DNA of 64,000 nucleotides, taken from assembly GCF_002151125.1 (NCBI RefSeq), contig NZ_MDJZ01000015.1, forward strand, positions 186,001-250,000. Reading direction: 5' to 3'. Both the position numbers and the translations under genes were made by a program. Shown here piece by piece: positions 11,496-18,449 of the stretch. The stretch comes from Clavibacter michiganensis. Lineage in GTDB: Bacteria; Actinomycetota; Actinomycetes; Actinomycetales; Microbacteriaceae. Positions within the stretch are counted from its first letter, which is position 1; every line of letters starts with the position of its first letter. The notes below the pieces were generated by a model. It saw nothing but the letters and a program-made list of their open reading frames with translations, was not told where the DNA came from and did no database searches.

Positions 11496-12033
11496 TCCGC
11501 GGGAGCGGCGCCCGGCGCTGGTCCTCGTCGACGGCCCGTCGGGTTCCGGCAAGTCGACCCTCGCCGACGTCCTCGTGCGCGACGGGGACGCGGACGCCCA
11601 CCTGCCCGCGGGCGCCCAGCTCCTCCGGCTCGACGACGTCTACCCCGGCTGGGACGGCCTCGAGGCGGCGTCCCGGCACCTCGAGCGGCACGTCCTGCCC
11701 GAGATGCGTCGGGGCGGACGCCCGCGCTGGCGCCGCTGGGACTGGCACGCGGACGCGCCGGCGGAGTGGCACGACCTGGACCCGGTGCGCCCGCTCGTGG
11801 TCGAGGGCTGCGGATCCCTCACTCGCGCCGCCGCGCGCCTCGCCACGCACCGCATCTGGGTCGAGGCCGACGACGCCGTCCGCCGGGCCCGCGCCATCGC
11901 CCGGGACGGCGCGTCCTTCGCGGTCGAGTGGGAGCGGTGGGACGCCCAGTGGCGCGCGCACGTGGCCCGGGAGGATCCGCGCGCCCTGGCCGACGCCGTC
12001 GTCCGCACGGACGCCGTCGCGGCGTCCGGGTAG
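11485..12033 (+). CDS. P-loop ATP-binding protein, uridine-kinase-like
   Basis: 182 residues with a Walker A motif DGPSGSGKST at about residues 16-25, a downstream LLRLDDVYPGWDG segment (typical of nucleoside-kinase-like proteins, where an aspartate contacts the substrate) and LVVEGCGSL, a probable Walker B strand. The likely start is a TTG at 11485 that overlaps the end of ykoC by 11 nt; no ATG or GTG is available before the P-loop. Substrate unknown. Its position at the end of a TPP-controlled operon makes a role in phosphorylating an imported thiamine precursor conceivable, but the fold does not resemble ThiD or ThiM. That link is speculation. Confidence 0.75.
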   Translation: MRPDPRERRPALVLVDGPSGSGKSTLADVLVRDGDADAHLPAGAQLLRLDDVYPGWDGLEAASRHLERHVLPEMRRGGRPRWRRWDWHADAPAEWHDLDPVRPLVVEGCGSLTRAAARLATHRIWVEADDAVRRARAIARDGASFAVEWERWDAQWRAHVAREDPRALADAVVRTDAVAASG

Positions 12034-12036
12034 CCT
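12031..12036 (+). promoter_or_regulatory. -10 box, leaderless-type, gene at 12043
   Basis: TAGCCT overlaps the stop codon of the kinase gene and lies 6 nt before the next ATG, predicting a leaderless transcript separate from the riboswitch operon. Confidence 0.5.
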
Positions 12037-12042
12037 GAGGCC

Positions 12043-12315
12043 ATGACCGATTCCGCACCGTCCGACGTCCGCTACCTCGCCGTCTTCGCCGACGGCCCCC
12101 TCGAGGGCACCACCGAGACCCGCGTCCTCGTCGACGGCCAGCACGACGAGACCATCAGCACGATGTCCGCCGTGGAGGGCAAGGAGTCGCTGTTCCAGTA
12201 CCGCGCGGGCGCGGTGTCCGAGGTCGCCGGCGAGCAGCGCGTCACCTACACGTTCGTGCCCGACGGCAGCGACGACGTCCTCGGCGAGGGCGACGACGAG
12301 TCCCTCGAGCTCTGA
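12043..12315 (+). CDS. Small conserved hypothetical protein
   Basis: 90 residues, starting MTDSAPSDVRYLAVFADGPL and ending in an acidic tail (DDVLGEGDDESLEL). It has no signal peptide, no membrane segment and no cysteine. The alternation of polar and hydrophobic residues (RYLAVFADG, TRVLVDGQH, RVTYTFVPDG) suggests a small beta-rich fold. I do not recognise a characterised family. The ATG is preceded by a -10-like box rather than a ribosome site, so it may be translated from a leaderless message. Confidence 0.75.
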   Translation: MTDSAPSDVRYLAVFADGPLEGTTETRVLVDGQHDETISTMSAVEGKESLFQYRAGAVSEVAGEQRVTYTFVPDGSDDVLGEGDDESLEL

Positions 12316-12328
12316 TCCCCGTCCTCCC

Positions 12329-12384
12329 GGGCGCCTGAGGCGCCCGTCCACGACCCCGGCCCGTGACGCGGTGACCGGGGTCGT
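12329..12384. terminator. Two hairpins between convergent genes
   Basis: GGGCGCC-TGA-GGCGCCC (12329-12345) and a second stem ACGACCCCGG / CCGGGGTCGT (12350-12384) occupy the gap between two converging genes and could terminate both strands. No U tract. Confidence 0.55.
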
Positions 12385-12420
12385 CGTGCGTCCGGCCGGC
12401 GACGCGTGGGCGTCGGCGGA

Positions 12421-12771
12421 TCAGGCCCAGCCGAGCTCGTGCAGCCGTGCGTCGTCGATGCCGTGGAAGTGCGCGATCTCGTGCACGAGCGTGACGTGGA
12501 CGAGGTCGCGCAGCGCGTCCATGTCCTCGGCCTCGTGCAGGTGCGGCTCGCGGTAGACGACGATGCGATCCGGCATCTCGCCGAACCCGTACTGGCCGCG
12601 CTCGGTCATGGCGACGCCGTCGTAGAGGCCGAGCAGGTCGAGCGACCCGTCCTCGGGCCGGTCCTCGACCACGAACACGACGTTGTCGAGCCCGTCGACC
12701 ATCTCGTCCGGCAGCTCGTCCAGCTCGTCGACCACCAGCCGCTCGAAGTCGTCCGGATCGCAGTGCAGCAC
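12421..12771 (-). CDS. Minimal zincin-type metallopeptidase family protein
   Basis: 116 residues. LVHEIAHFHGIDDARLHELG is an HExxHxxGxxD/H zincin site as in the short PF06262 family, whose members are single-domain, 110-130 residues and of unknown substrate. The start is placed at the GTG at 12771 (VLHCDPDDFERLV) because GGGAGG lies 8 nt before it; an in-frame GTG at 12789 would have no ribosome site. The N-terminal region LVVDELDELPDEMVDGLDNV is typical of the family. Next to, but downstream of, tRNA-His on the same strand. Confidence 0.85.
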   Translation of the reverse strand: MLHCDPDDFERLVVDELDELPDEMVDGLDNVVFVVEDRPEDGSLDLLGLYDGVAMTERGQYGFGEMPDRIVVYREPHLHEAEDMDALRDLVHVTLVHEIAHFHGIDDARLHELGWA

Positions 12772-12829
12772 GGATCCAGCCTCCCACACGCCGATGGGGG
12801 AGCCGTCGGCCGGGCGGGCCGGAGACGAC

Positions 12830-12865
12830 GGAAGGGCCGGGACCCTCTCGGATCCCGGCCCTTCC
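12830..12865 (-). terminator. Terminator hairpin after tRNA-His
   Basis: Arms GGAAGGGCCGGGA and TCCCGGCCCTTCC form a 13-bp stem with a 10-nt loop, directly 3' of the tRNA on the minus strand. Confidence 0.7.
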
Positions 12866-12868
12866 CGG

Positions 12869-12945
12869 TGGGGTGGACGACGGGGCTCGAACCCGCGACT
12901 TCCGGCTCCACAAGCCAGCGCTCTGCCAACTGAGCTACGCCCACC
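12869..12945 (-). tRNA. tRNA-His (GTG)
   Basis: The reverse strand folds as a cloverleaf: acceptor GTGGGCG with CGTCCAC, D-arm GCTC, anticodon loop CTTGTGGA with GTG at 12911-12909, and T-loop TTCGAGC. An extra G at the 5' end (12945) faces C73, the identity element of histidine tRNA. The CCA tail is encoded (12871-12869). Confidence 0.96.
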
Positions 12946-12988
12946 ATGCGGCCGATCCCGCTCTCGCGGACGGCCATGAATGAGGATA

Positions 12989-13609
12989 CTACAGCCGCGG
13001 GGCCCACGCGGACGTGACGTCCGCTGCGATGGACTGCACGTCGTCGGACGTGGGTCCCGGCGCCGGCACGAAGGCCGCGCGACGGTAGTACTCGAGCTCG
13101 CGGATCGACTCGAGGATGTCGGCGAGTGCCCGGTGGCCGCCGTTCTTGGCGGGGGAGTTGAAGTAGATCCGGGGGAACCACTCCTTGGCGAGGACCTTGA
13201 TGGAGGAGACGTCGACGCTGCGGTAGTGCAGGTGCGCGTCCACCCGCGGCATGTACTTCGCGAGGAAGGCCCGATCGGTGCCGATGGTGTTGCCGGCGAT
13301 GGGCGCCTTGCCGCCGTTCGGCACGTGCTGCAGCAGGTACTCGAGCACCGCGAACTCGGCGTCGGCGAGGCTCACCCCGGCGGGGATCTCGTCGAGCAGC
13401 CCGGAGGACCGGTGCATCTCCGTGACGAACTCGCCCATGTTGGCGAGCGCGGCGGGATCGGGGTTGATCACGATCGTGAAGCCGTCGTCCACGGGCACGA
13501 GGTCGAAGTCGGTGACGACCACCGCGACCTCCACCAGCTCGTCGATCGCGAGGTCGAGCCCCGTCATCTCGCAGTCGATCCACACCAGCCGGTCCGCGTT
13601 GTTGCCCAT
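12989..13609 (-). CDS. orn: Oligoribonuclease
   Basis: 3'-5' exonuclease that degrades 2-5 nt RNA and pGpG at the end of mRNA turnover, in the cytoplasm. The 206-residue product carries the DEDDh exonuclease signature: WIDCEMTGLD (residues 10-19) supplies the first Asp and Glu, NTIGTDRAFL the ExoII aspartate, and KNGGHRALADI the ExoIII His and Asp. Length matches the family. The ATG at 13609 is preceded by a TAGGAT box at 6-nt spacing and not by a clear ribosome site, so a leaderless message is likely. Confidence 0.95.
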   Translation of the reverse strand: MGNNADRLVWIDCEMTGLDLAIDELVEVAVVVTDFDLVPVDDGFTIVINPDPAALANMGEFVTEMHRSSGLLDEIPAGVSLADAEFAVLEYLLQHVPNGGKAPIAGNTIGTDRAFLAKYMPRVDAHLHYRSVDVSSIKVLAKEWFPRIYFNSPAKNGGHRALADILESIRELEYYRRAAFVPAPGPTSDDVQSIAADVTSAWAPRL

Positions 13610-13615
13610 CCCCCG

Positions 13616-13621
13616 ATCCTA
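13616..13621 (-). promoter_or_regulatory. -10 box, leaderless-type, orn
   Basis: The reverse strand reads TAGGAT, 6 nt before the orn ATG. Confidence 0.55.
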
Positions 13622-13653
13622 TCGGCGGGCCCGGGCCGCCCCGATGCGCCGCC

Positions 13654-13659
13654 TACCAT
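13654..13659 (+). promoter_or_regulatory. -10 box, leaderless-type, gene at 13666
   Basis: TACCAT, 6 nt before the GTG at 13666. It is back to back with the orn promoter across a gap of 56 bp. Confidence 0.5.
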
Positions 13660-13665
13660 GGGGGA

Positions 13666-13881
13666 GTGATCACCCTCCTCGCCGTCCTCCTCATCGTCAA
13701 CGGCGTCTGGAACGTCGTCGTCTGGCCGCAGTTCCTCAACCGGGTCGCGAAGGACCCGCGCGCTCGCGCCGCGGACGGCTCCCGCACCCCCTTCTTCACG
13801 GTGCACCTCGTGCTGGTGTCCGTGTCCCTGCTCCTCGCCCTCGTGTCGATCGTCGCCGCCGTCGCGGCGTTCGTCTCCTGA
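13666..13881 (+). CDS. Small two-helix membrane protein, SCO4848-like
   Basis: 71 residues from a GTG. Two hydrophobic helices (LLAVLLIVNGVWNVVVWPQFL near residues 4-24; VHLVLVSVSLLLALVSIVAAVAAFV near 47-70) are joined by a basic, polar loop. The pattern of Trp and Pro in helix 1 and a His at the start of helix 2 resembles the actinobacterial SCO4848 family of unknown function. No catalytic residues. Likely in the cytoplasmic membrane. Confidence 0.75.
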   Translation: MITLLAVLLIVNGVWNVVVWPQFLNRVAKDPRARAADGSRTPFFTVHLVLVSVSLLLALVSIVAAVAAFVS

Positions 13882-13931
13882 CCTCCGACGAGCGCACGCC
13901 GGGATCGCCGGCGCCCGTCGCCGCCGACGGC

Positions 13932-14243
13932 GTGCGGGTCCTGATGTTCTCCTCGCTGTTCTGCGTCCCGTGCCAGTCGACCCGCCGAGTGCTCGGCGAG
14001 GTCCGGCGGCTCGTGCCCTGGCTCCCGATCGAGGAGCTCGACGTGGCGGCTCACCCGGACCTCGCCGAGGAGCAGCGCATCCGCTCCACGCCCACGATCA
14101 TCGTGCGCGCCGGCGACCGCGAGGTGCTCCGCGCGGAGGGCGTGCCCACCGCCCCGCAGGTGCTGCAGGCGGTGGTGCGGGCGATGGACGGGGCGACGCC
14201 GCCCGGCTCCCAGGGCGCCCGGGACCGCCGGGACCCCGCGTAG
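13932..14243 (+). CDS. Thioredoxin-like protein with CVPC motif
   Basis: About 103 residues: VRVLMFSSLFCVPCQSTRRV gives the first strand and a CxxC redox motif at about residues 11-14, and STPTIIV contains the cis-proline that follows in the thioredoxin fold. The start is uncertain: the GTG at 13932 and ATG at 13944 are in frame, neither has a ribosome site, and the frame is open upstream through the stop of the preceding gene. Cytoplasmic, because no signal peptide is seen. A thiol-disulfide exchange role is inferred from the motif. It lies 50 nt after the small membrane protein gene and is followed by tRNA-Arg. Confidence 0.8.
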   Translation: MRVLMFSSLFCVPCQSTRRVLGEVRRLVPWLPIEELDVAAHPDLAEEQRIRSTPTIIVRAGDREVLRAEGVPTAPQVLQAVVRAMDGATPPGSQGARDRRDPA

Positions 14244-14257
14244 TACCCTCGTCTCGA

Positions 14258-14330
14258 CCCCCTGTAGCTCAATGGATAGAGCATCGGCCTTCTAATCCGA
14301 CGGTTGCGCGTTCGAGTCGCGCCGGGGGGA
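14258..14330 (+). tRNA. tRNA-Arg (TCT)
   Basis: Cloverleaf with acceptor CCCCCTG / CGGGGGG (one T-G wobble), anticodon loop CTTCTAA with TCT at 14291-14293, and T-loop TTCGAGT. The discriminator is A14330; CCA is not encoded. It reads AGA, a very rare codon in this genome. Confidence 0.95.
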
Positions 14331-14358
14331 CCCGCTGTCGGATGCGCGCGATCGGCCG

Positions 14359-14364
14359 TAGATT
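14359..14364 (+). promoter_or_regulatory. -10 box, leaderless-type, nadE
   Basis: TAGATT, 6 nt before the nadE ATG and 28 nt after tRNA-Arg. Confidence 0.55.
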
Positions 14365-14370
14365 CATCGC

Positions 14371-15192
14371 ATGCGCGACATCCAGTCACAGATCATCGCC
14401 GCCCTCGAGGTGCGTCCGACCATCGATCCCGCCGACGAGGTCCGCAAGCGCGTCGACTTCCTCAAGGCCTACCTCAGGTCCACCGGGGCCGAGGGCTTCG
14501 TCCTCGGGGTCAGCGGCGGGCAGGACTCGTCCCTCGCCGGGCGCCTCGCCCAGCTCGCCATCGAGGAGCTCGCCGCCGAGGGGCTCCTCGCCGAGTTCGT
14601 CGCCGTCCGCCTCCCGTACGGCGTGCAGGCCGACGAGGAGGACGCGCAGCTGGCGCTCTCCTTCATCGAGCCGAAGTCGAGCGTCGTGTTCGACATCAAG
14701 CGCGCCGTCGACGGCTTCCAGGCGGAGTACGCCGATTCCGCCGGGCACGCGATGACCGACTTCACCAAGGGCAACGTCAAGGCGCGCTCGCGCATGGTGG
14801 CCCAGTACGCGCTGGCCGGCCAGGCCCGACTGCTGGTGATCGGCACGGACCACGCGGCCGAGGCGGTCACGGGCTTCTTCACGAAGTACGGCGACGGCGG
14901 CGCCGACCTGCTCCCGCTGACGGGCCTCACGAAGCGCCAGGGCCGTGCGCTGCTCGAGCACCTCGGCGCGCCCGAGCGCCTGTACCTCAAGGCCCCCACC
15001 GCCGACCTCCTCGACGACACCCCCGGCCAGACCGACGAGGCGAACCTCGGCCTCACGTACGCCGACATCGACGACTTCCTCGAGGGCCGGGACGTCGACG
15101 ACGAGGTGGCCGAGGCGATCGAGGCCCGCTACGCGAGCACCGAGCACAAGAGGCGCGTCCCCGCGAGCATGTTCGACGACTGGTGGAGATGA
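14371..15192 (+). CDS. nadE: Ammonia-dependent NAD synthetase
   Basis: Final step of NAD biosynthesis: amidates deamido-NAD using ATP and ammonia. The 273-residue protein has the PP-loop motif SGGQDSS at residues 48-54, then [19 protein letters not shown] and [12 protein letters not shown], all conserved in NadE. There is no N-terminal nitrilase domain, so it is the short ammonia-dependent form. A TAGATT box sits 6 nt before the ATG; no ribosome site is seen, consistent with a leaderless mRNA. Confidence 0.96.
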   Translation: MRDIQSQIIAALEVRPTIDPADEVRKRVDFLKAYLRSTGAEGFVLGVSGGQDSSLAGRLAQLAIEELAAEGLLAEFVAVRLPYGVQADEEDAQLALSFIEPKSSVVFDIKRAVDGFQAEYADSAGHAMTDFTKGNVKARSRMVAQYALAGQARLLVIGTDHAAEAVTGFFTKYGDGGADLLPLTGLTKRQGRALLEHLGAPERLYLKAPTADLLDDTPGQTDEANLGLTYADIDDFLEGRDVDDEVAEAIEARYASTEHKRRVPASMFDDWWR

Positions 15193-15214
15193 TCCCGGCC
15201 TGACCGGACGCCAA

Positions 15215-15248
15215 GACGCCCCGCCCCTCGAAAGAGGTGCGGGGCGTC
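15215..15248. terminator. Hairpin between convergent nadE and gene at 15269
   Basis: GACGCCCCGC pairs with GCGGGGCGTC, with an inner CCTCGAAAGAGG stem-loop. It can serve both strands. Confidence 0.7.
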
Positions 15249-15268
15249 GTCGCGTCCGGTCGAGGGCG

Positions 15269-15973
15269 TCAGCGGCGCTCGCTCTCCGCGGTGCGCGAGT
15301 TGGCGGCTGCCGACGAGGGCACGGGCGGGCTGTACTGCTCGTCGGGGGACTCCACCCGGCGCTCCGCGGCGGGCTGGTCGTCTCCGCTGCGCCACGGCAC
15401 CGGGACGGGAGCGATCGCGGTCGGCTCGGCCTGGCGTCGGTCGGGCTGAGCCGCGGGGGCGTCGGCGGTGGGCTGGTCGTCCTCGAACTGCCAGCGGCTG
15501 ATGTCGCCCTGGAAGATCTTGCGCGCACGACCCGGGTGGTGCTGCCACTCGACCATGCGGTCGCGGAACTCGGCGAGCTGCGCGTCGAACTGGAAGCCGA
15601 AGCTCCCGCTGCCGCGCTTGAACTCGGTGATCTCGTGCGCGGCCCAGGTGGCGGCGGTGGCAGCGCCCTTGACGGGCAGCAGACGGATGCGGATGTCGGC
15701 CTCGCCGGCGGCGCGGTCGGCCAGCACGCGCTCCTGCGCCGTGAGCCCGTCCCAGACGGACGCCTGGCGCGCGGCATCGACCAGCACGCCGATGGCGGCC
15801 GCCTTCACCTCGCGGTCGTGGCGCGTGAGGATCCGCTGCGTGGCACCGCGCGCGATGAGGGCGGCGAGCACGCCGGCCACCACGATGGCGACGAAGGGGA
15901 CGACGACGCCGGAGAGGAGCTGCGTGCCCCGCTCGGACGCGAGGGCATCGAGGAGATCATTCCACCACTGCAT
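15269..15973 (-). CDS. Membrane-anchored hypothetical protein
   Basis: 234 residues from the ATG at 15973 (MQWWNDLLDALASERG). One clear transmembrane helix near residues 20-42 (LLSGVVVPFVAIVVAGVLAALIA) is followed by a soluble, alpha-helical domain of about 120 residues and a Pro/Ala/Asp-rich, probably disordered tail. The frame continues upstream to 16006, but a TACGGT box lies 6 nt before this ATG. No characterised family recognised. The overall plan suggests a cell-envelope protein with a cytoplasmic or external soluble domain, depending on topology. Confidence 0.75.
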   Translation of the reverse strand: MQWWNDLLDALASERGTQLLSGVVVPFVAIVVAGVLAALIARGATQRILTRHDREVKAAAIGVLVDAARQASVWDGLTAQERVLADRAAGEADIRIRLLPVKGAATAATWAAHEITEFKRGSGSFGFQFDAQLAEFRDRMVEWQHHPGRARKIFQGDISRWQFEDDQPTADAPAAQPDRRQAEPTAIAPVPVPWRSGDDQPAAERRVESPDEQYSPPVPSSAAANSRTAESERR

Positions 15974-15979
15974 GCGGCG

Positions 15980-15985
15980 ACCGTA
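15980..15985 (-). promoter_or_regulatory. -10 box, leaderless-type, gene at 15973
   Basis: The reverse strand reads TACGGT, 6 nt before the ATG. Confidence 0.45.
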
Positions 15986-16057
15986 CCCCGGGCTCCCGTC
16001 GCGCACGGGGAGGCGGCGCGGGCGCGTCGCGCGGGTACCCGCCCGCAGCCGCGGGCC

Positions 16058-16294
16058 TCAGAACCGCAGGCAGTCGACCGCGTCCTGCAGGGCCCAGAAG
16101 TCGCCGAGGGGCACGAACCCCTGCGCGTCCCGACGCAGTCGCTTCGCCCGGAAGCGCTCGCCCTGCGGATCGTGCATGCGCTCGACGTACCCCAGCACGG
16201 CGCCGTCCGGCCGGGTGACGCGGAGGAGCCCGTCGTGCAGCTCGCGGACCTGGGCCGCCGAGCGCGCCAGGGGGGTGTAGGTGATGCTGGGCAT
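16058..16294 (-). CDS. Small hypothetical protein, 78 residues
   Basis: Starts MPSITYTPLARSAAQVREL from the ATG at 16294, preceded by GGAGG with 5-nt spacing, which settles the start against a longer open frame to 16459. It is rich in Arg and aromatic residues (GYVERMHDPQGERFRAKRL, then FWALQDAVDCLRF). No signal peptide or membrane segment. I recognise no characterised family. Transcribed away from msrA. Confidence 0.75.
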   Translation of the reverse strand: MPSITYTPLARSAAQVRELHDGLLRVTRPDGAVLGYVERMHDPQGERFRAKRLRRDAQGFVPLGDFWALQDAVDCLRF

Positions 16295-16464
16295 GGTGTC
16301 CTCCGTCCGTGCGCCGCCGGCCCGGCGGTGTCCCGATGTCACCGAAGCTACGGGCGACCACCGACATCGAGGGGGCATGGAATGGGAGCCGCCCGATGAC
16401 GGTTCCCTCCCATGTCGACCACCGCGGACCTCGCGCGCGTCGACGGGAAGTAGGTTCATCTCTC

Positions 16465-16992
16465 ATGCAGACATTCATCCTCGCCGGCGGCTGCTTCTGG
16501 TGCCTCGATGCGGTCTACCGCACGCTCGACGGCGTCCAGGACGTCATCTCCGGCTACATCGGCGGGCACACCGCCCACCCCTCCTACGACGCCGTGTGCA
16601 CGGGTGCCACCGGTCACGCCGAGGCGGTGAAGGTGGTCTTCGACGAGGAGGTCATCCCCGCCGACGTGATCCTCGACGTGTTCTTCACGCTGCACGACCC
16701 GCGCCAGCTGAACCGCCAGGGCGCCGACGTCGGCACGCAGTACCGCTCGGCCATGTTCCCGGCCGACGCGGAGCAGGAGCAGCTGTTCCGCGACGCCATC
16801 GCGCGCGCCGGCGAGCTGTGGGACGGCACCGCCGTCACCACGATCGAGCCGGTCGGCACCTGGTACGACGCGGAGGACTACCACCAGGACTTCTTCGCGA
16901 AGAACCCGGGCCAGGGCTACTGCAACGCGGTCGCCGTGCCCAAGGTCAACAAGGTGCGGAAGTCGTTCGCGCAGTACGTGCGCGCCGCCTGA
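16465..16992 (+). CDS. msrA: Peptide methionine sulfoxide reductase A
   Basis: Reduces methionine-S-sulfoxide in proteins after oxidative damage. 175 residues beginning MQTFILAGGCFWCLDAVYRT; GGCFWC holds the catalytic cysteine (Cys10). YDAVCTGATGHAEAV, YRSAMF and EDYHQDF are the other conserved MsrA blocks. Because the catalytic motif is only nine residues from the start, the longer frame upstream is not needed. A TAGGTT box lies 8 nt before the ATG. Followed by a strong hairpin. Confidence 0.96.
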   Translation: MQTFILAGGCFWCLDAVYRTLDGVQDVISGYIGGHTAHPSYDAVCTGATGHAEAVKVVFDEEVIPADVILDVFFTLHDPRQLNRQGADVGTQYRSAMFPADAEQEQLFRDAIARAGELWDGTAVTTIEPVGTWYDAEDYHQDFFAKNPGQGYCNAVAVPKVNKVRKSFAQYVRAA

Positions 16993-17005
16993 TCCACGTG
17001 CTCCA

Positions 17006-17040
17006 CGACGCCCCGCGGCCTGTACGGCCGCGGGGCGTCG
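17006..17040 (+). terminator. Terminator hairpin after msrA
   Basis: A 15-bp GC stem (CGACGCCCCGCGGCC with its complement) and a 5-nt loop, 14 nt after the stop codon. Confidence 0.75.
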
Positions 17041-17093
17041 GCGTACGATCGGCACGTCCGGGCGACGGAGCCCGGGCAGGAGGGACGACGACG

Positions 17094-17348
17094 ATGTCGA
17101 TGACCACGAGCACGAGCACGAGCACGAGCACGACCACCAGCACCACGAGCGGCATCCCGCGGACGGCGGGCAAGACCTGGGTGGCCTTCGGGGCCACGGG
17201 GGCGATCGCCTCCATCCACTCGCACGAGGACGGCTACGAGGTGCGGTCACTGCACCGCGGCGTCGTCGCCGGCACCTATCCCACGCTCGAGATCGCGAAG
17301 GCCGCCCTCCGGGCCGGCCACGACGACCTCCGCTTCTCCGAGCACTGA
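17094..17348 (+). CDS. Small protein with N-terminal Thr/Ser repeat
   Basis: 84 residues from the ATG at 17094; GGAGG sits 10 nt upstream, and a second in-frame ATG two codons later is an alternative. Residues 4-19 are almost only Thr and Ser, encoded by a short (ACGAGC) tandem repeat. The rest (TWVAFGATGAIASIHSHEDG, YEVRSLHRGVVAGTYPTLEIAKAAL) looks like a compact alpha/beta domain. No signal peptide, membrane segment or known motif. Function unknown. Repeat length may vary between strains. Confidence 0.7.
   Translation: MSMTTSTSTSTSTTTSTTSGIPRTAGKTWVAFGATGAIASIHSHEDGYEVRSLHRGVVAGTYPTLEIAKAALRAGHDDLRFSEH
17103..17138 (+). repeat. ACGAGC hexanucleotide tandem repeat
   Basis: Four full ACGAGC units plus degenerate neighbours encode the Thr-Ser tract of the gene at 17094. 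Because units are 6 nt, gain or loss keeps the reading frame. Confidence 0.7.
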
Positions 17349-17475
17349 GCCGCCGCCCGCTCCTCCCCAGCGGAGGCGCGTGGCACGGGTCCCGCGATCC
17401 GCGCGCGGCGGGCGGTACGACGTCGCGGTCCCGCATGCTGCGTCCGCGGTCGACCGATCGCCGGACGGGGGACGC

Positions 17476-17889
17476 ATGCTGGTGGACGGCGCGGAGCGTG
17501 GAGCGGAGTCGCTGTCGATCCGGACGGTGGTCGCGCTGCACGGGTCCGTGGTCCGGCCCCCGCGTCACGTCCGCACCACGGAGGGCTGGGAGGTCACCAG
17601 CCTGCTCGTCGGTGGACGCTCCGGGCGAGGGTCGACCCACCGCCGAGAGATGCCGCGCGTGCCCGCCGACGTAGCCGACGCCCCGCTCCTCGTCGTGTGC
17701 TCCGGAGCCGGGGCGTGCCGGGCGCTGGGGCGCCTCGCGATCGGAGACGACGTGATCGTCGTGGGGGATCTCGTGCCGCGACGAGCCGGCCGGCCCGAGG
17801 ACGACGCCGTCGAGCTCGTGGCGGAGACGGTGCTCGCCCGATCGGGGTCCGCGTCGTCGGCGGCGCCGGAGCCTAGGATCGCACCATGA
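17476..17889 (+). CDS. SSB-like OB-fold protein (tentative)
   Basis: 137 residues from the ATG at 17476, which follows GGGGGA; the frame is open back to 17380. The pattern HGSVVRPP, then a Gly-centred strand EGWEVTSLLV, then LLVVCSGAGACRALGRLAIG and DDVIVVGDLVPRR parallels the OB-fold of bacterial single-stranded-DNA-binding proteins (GD-x-V-x-V-x-G-x-L-xx-R). The acidic C-terminal tip typical of replication SSB is absent; the tail is Ala/Ser/Pro-rich. It is therefore likely a divergent paralogue. Its stop overlaps the next gene by 4 nt (ATGA). Role unknown; the family call rests on motif reading alone. Confidence 0.55.
   Translation: MLVDGAERGAESLSIRTVVALHGSVVRPPRHVRTTEGWEVTSLLVGGRSGRGSTHRREMPRVPADVADAPLLVVCSGAGACRALGRLAIGDDVIVVGDLVPRRAGRPEDDAVELVAETVLARSGSASSAAPEPRIAP
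17874..17879 (+). promoter_or_regulatory. -10 box, leaderless-type, MarR gene
   Basis: TAGGAT inside the end of the preceding gene, 6 nt before the MarR ATG. It would allow the regulator to be transcribed alone despite the gene overlap. Confidence 0.5.
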
Positions 17890-18449
17890 GCGGATCCCCC
17901 CGGTGGCTCGAGCCGGACCAGCAGCGCGCCTGGCGGACGGTCATCGTCGCGCTGAACCACGTCAGCGAGCGCATCGAGCGCGAGCTCCTCCGTGACTCCG
18001 GGATGCCGCACGCCTACTACATGATCCTCGTGCGGCTCTCCGAGGCGGACGGCTGCGCGCTCCCGATGAGCGTCCTCGCCCGGGCGCTCCAGGCGTCGGC
18101 GAGCCGCACCTCCCACGCCGTGACCCGGCTGGAGCAGCTGGGGTGGGTCCGCCGCTCGCGGTCGCCGCACGACGGCCGGAGCCTGCTCGCGGAGCTCACC
18201 GACGAGGGCCGCGCGACCCTCGAGGCCGCGGCCCCGGGACACGCCGAGGAGGTGCTCCGCACGGTGTTCGATCCGTTGACGCCGGAGCAGACCTCGCAGC
18301 TCGAGGCCATCGCACGGGATATCCTCGCGAGCATGAGCGCATCCTCCCTCGACGACGGCCGGGGGAGCGCCCGAGGCGACGACCTCGCCATCCCCCCGGC
18401 ACCCGACCGCGACGGCGACCAGGCCCGCGCCGACGAGCCCGCCGCGTGA
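17886..18449 (+). CDS. MarR-family transcriptional regulator
   Basis: 187 residues. A winged-helix domain fills about residues 15-140: LPMSVLARALQASASRTSHAVTRLEQLGW is the recognition region and RRSRSPHDGRSLLAELTDEG the beta wing. The C-terminal 45 residues (DDGRGSARGDDLAIPPAPDR) are low-complexity and look disordered, longer than in typical 140-160-residue MarR proteins. It overlaps the upstream SSB-like gene (ATGA) and the downstream lipoprotein gene (GTGA). Ligand and targets unknown. Confidence 0.9.
   Translation: MSGSPRWLEPDQQRAWRTVIVALNHVSERIERELLRDSGMPHAYYMILVRLSEADGCALPMSVLARALQASASRTSHAVTRLEQLGWVRRSRSPHDGRSLLAELTDEGRATLEAAAPGHAEEVLRTVFDPLTPEQTSQLEAIARDILASMSASSLDDGRGSARGDDLAIPPAPDRDGDQARADEPAA

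Noticed and set aside
12606-13583. 325-codon minus-strand frame across tRNA-His and orn
   Set aside because: Frame-shifted shadow of orn that also passes through a tRNA gene.
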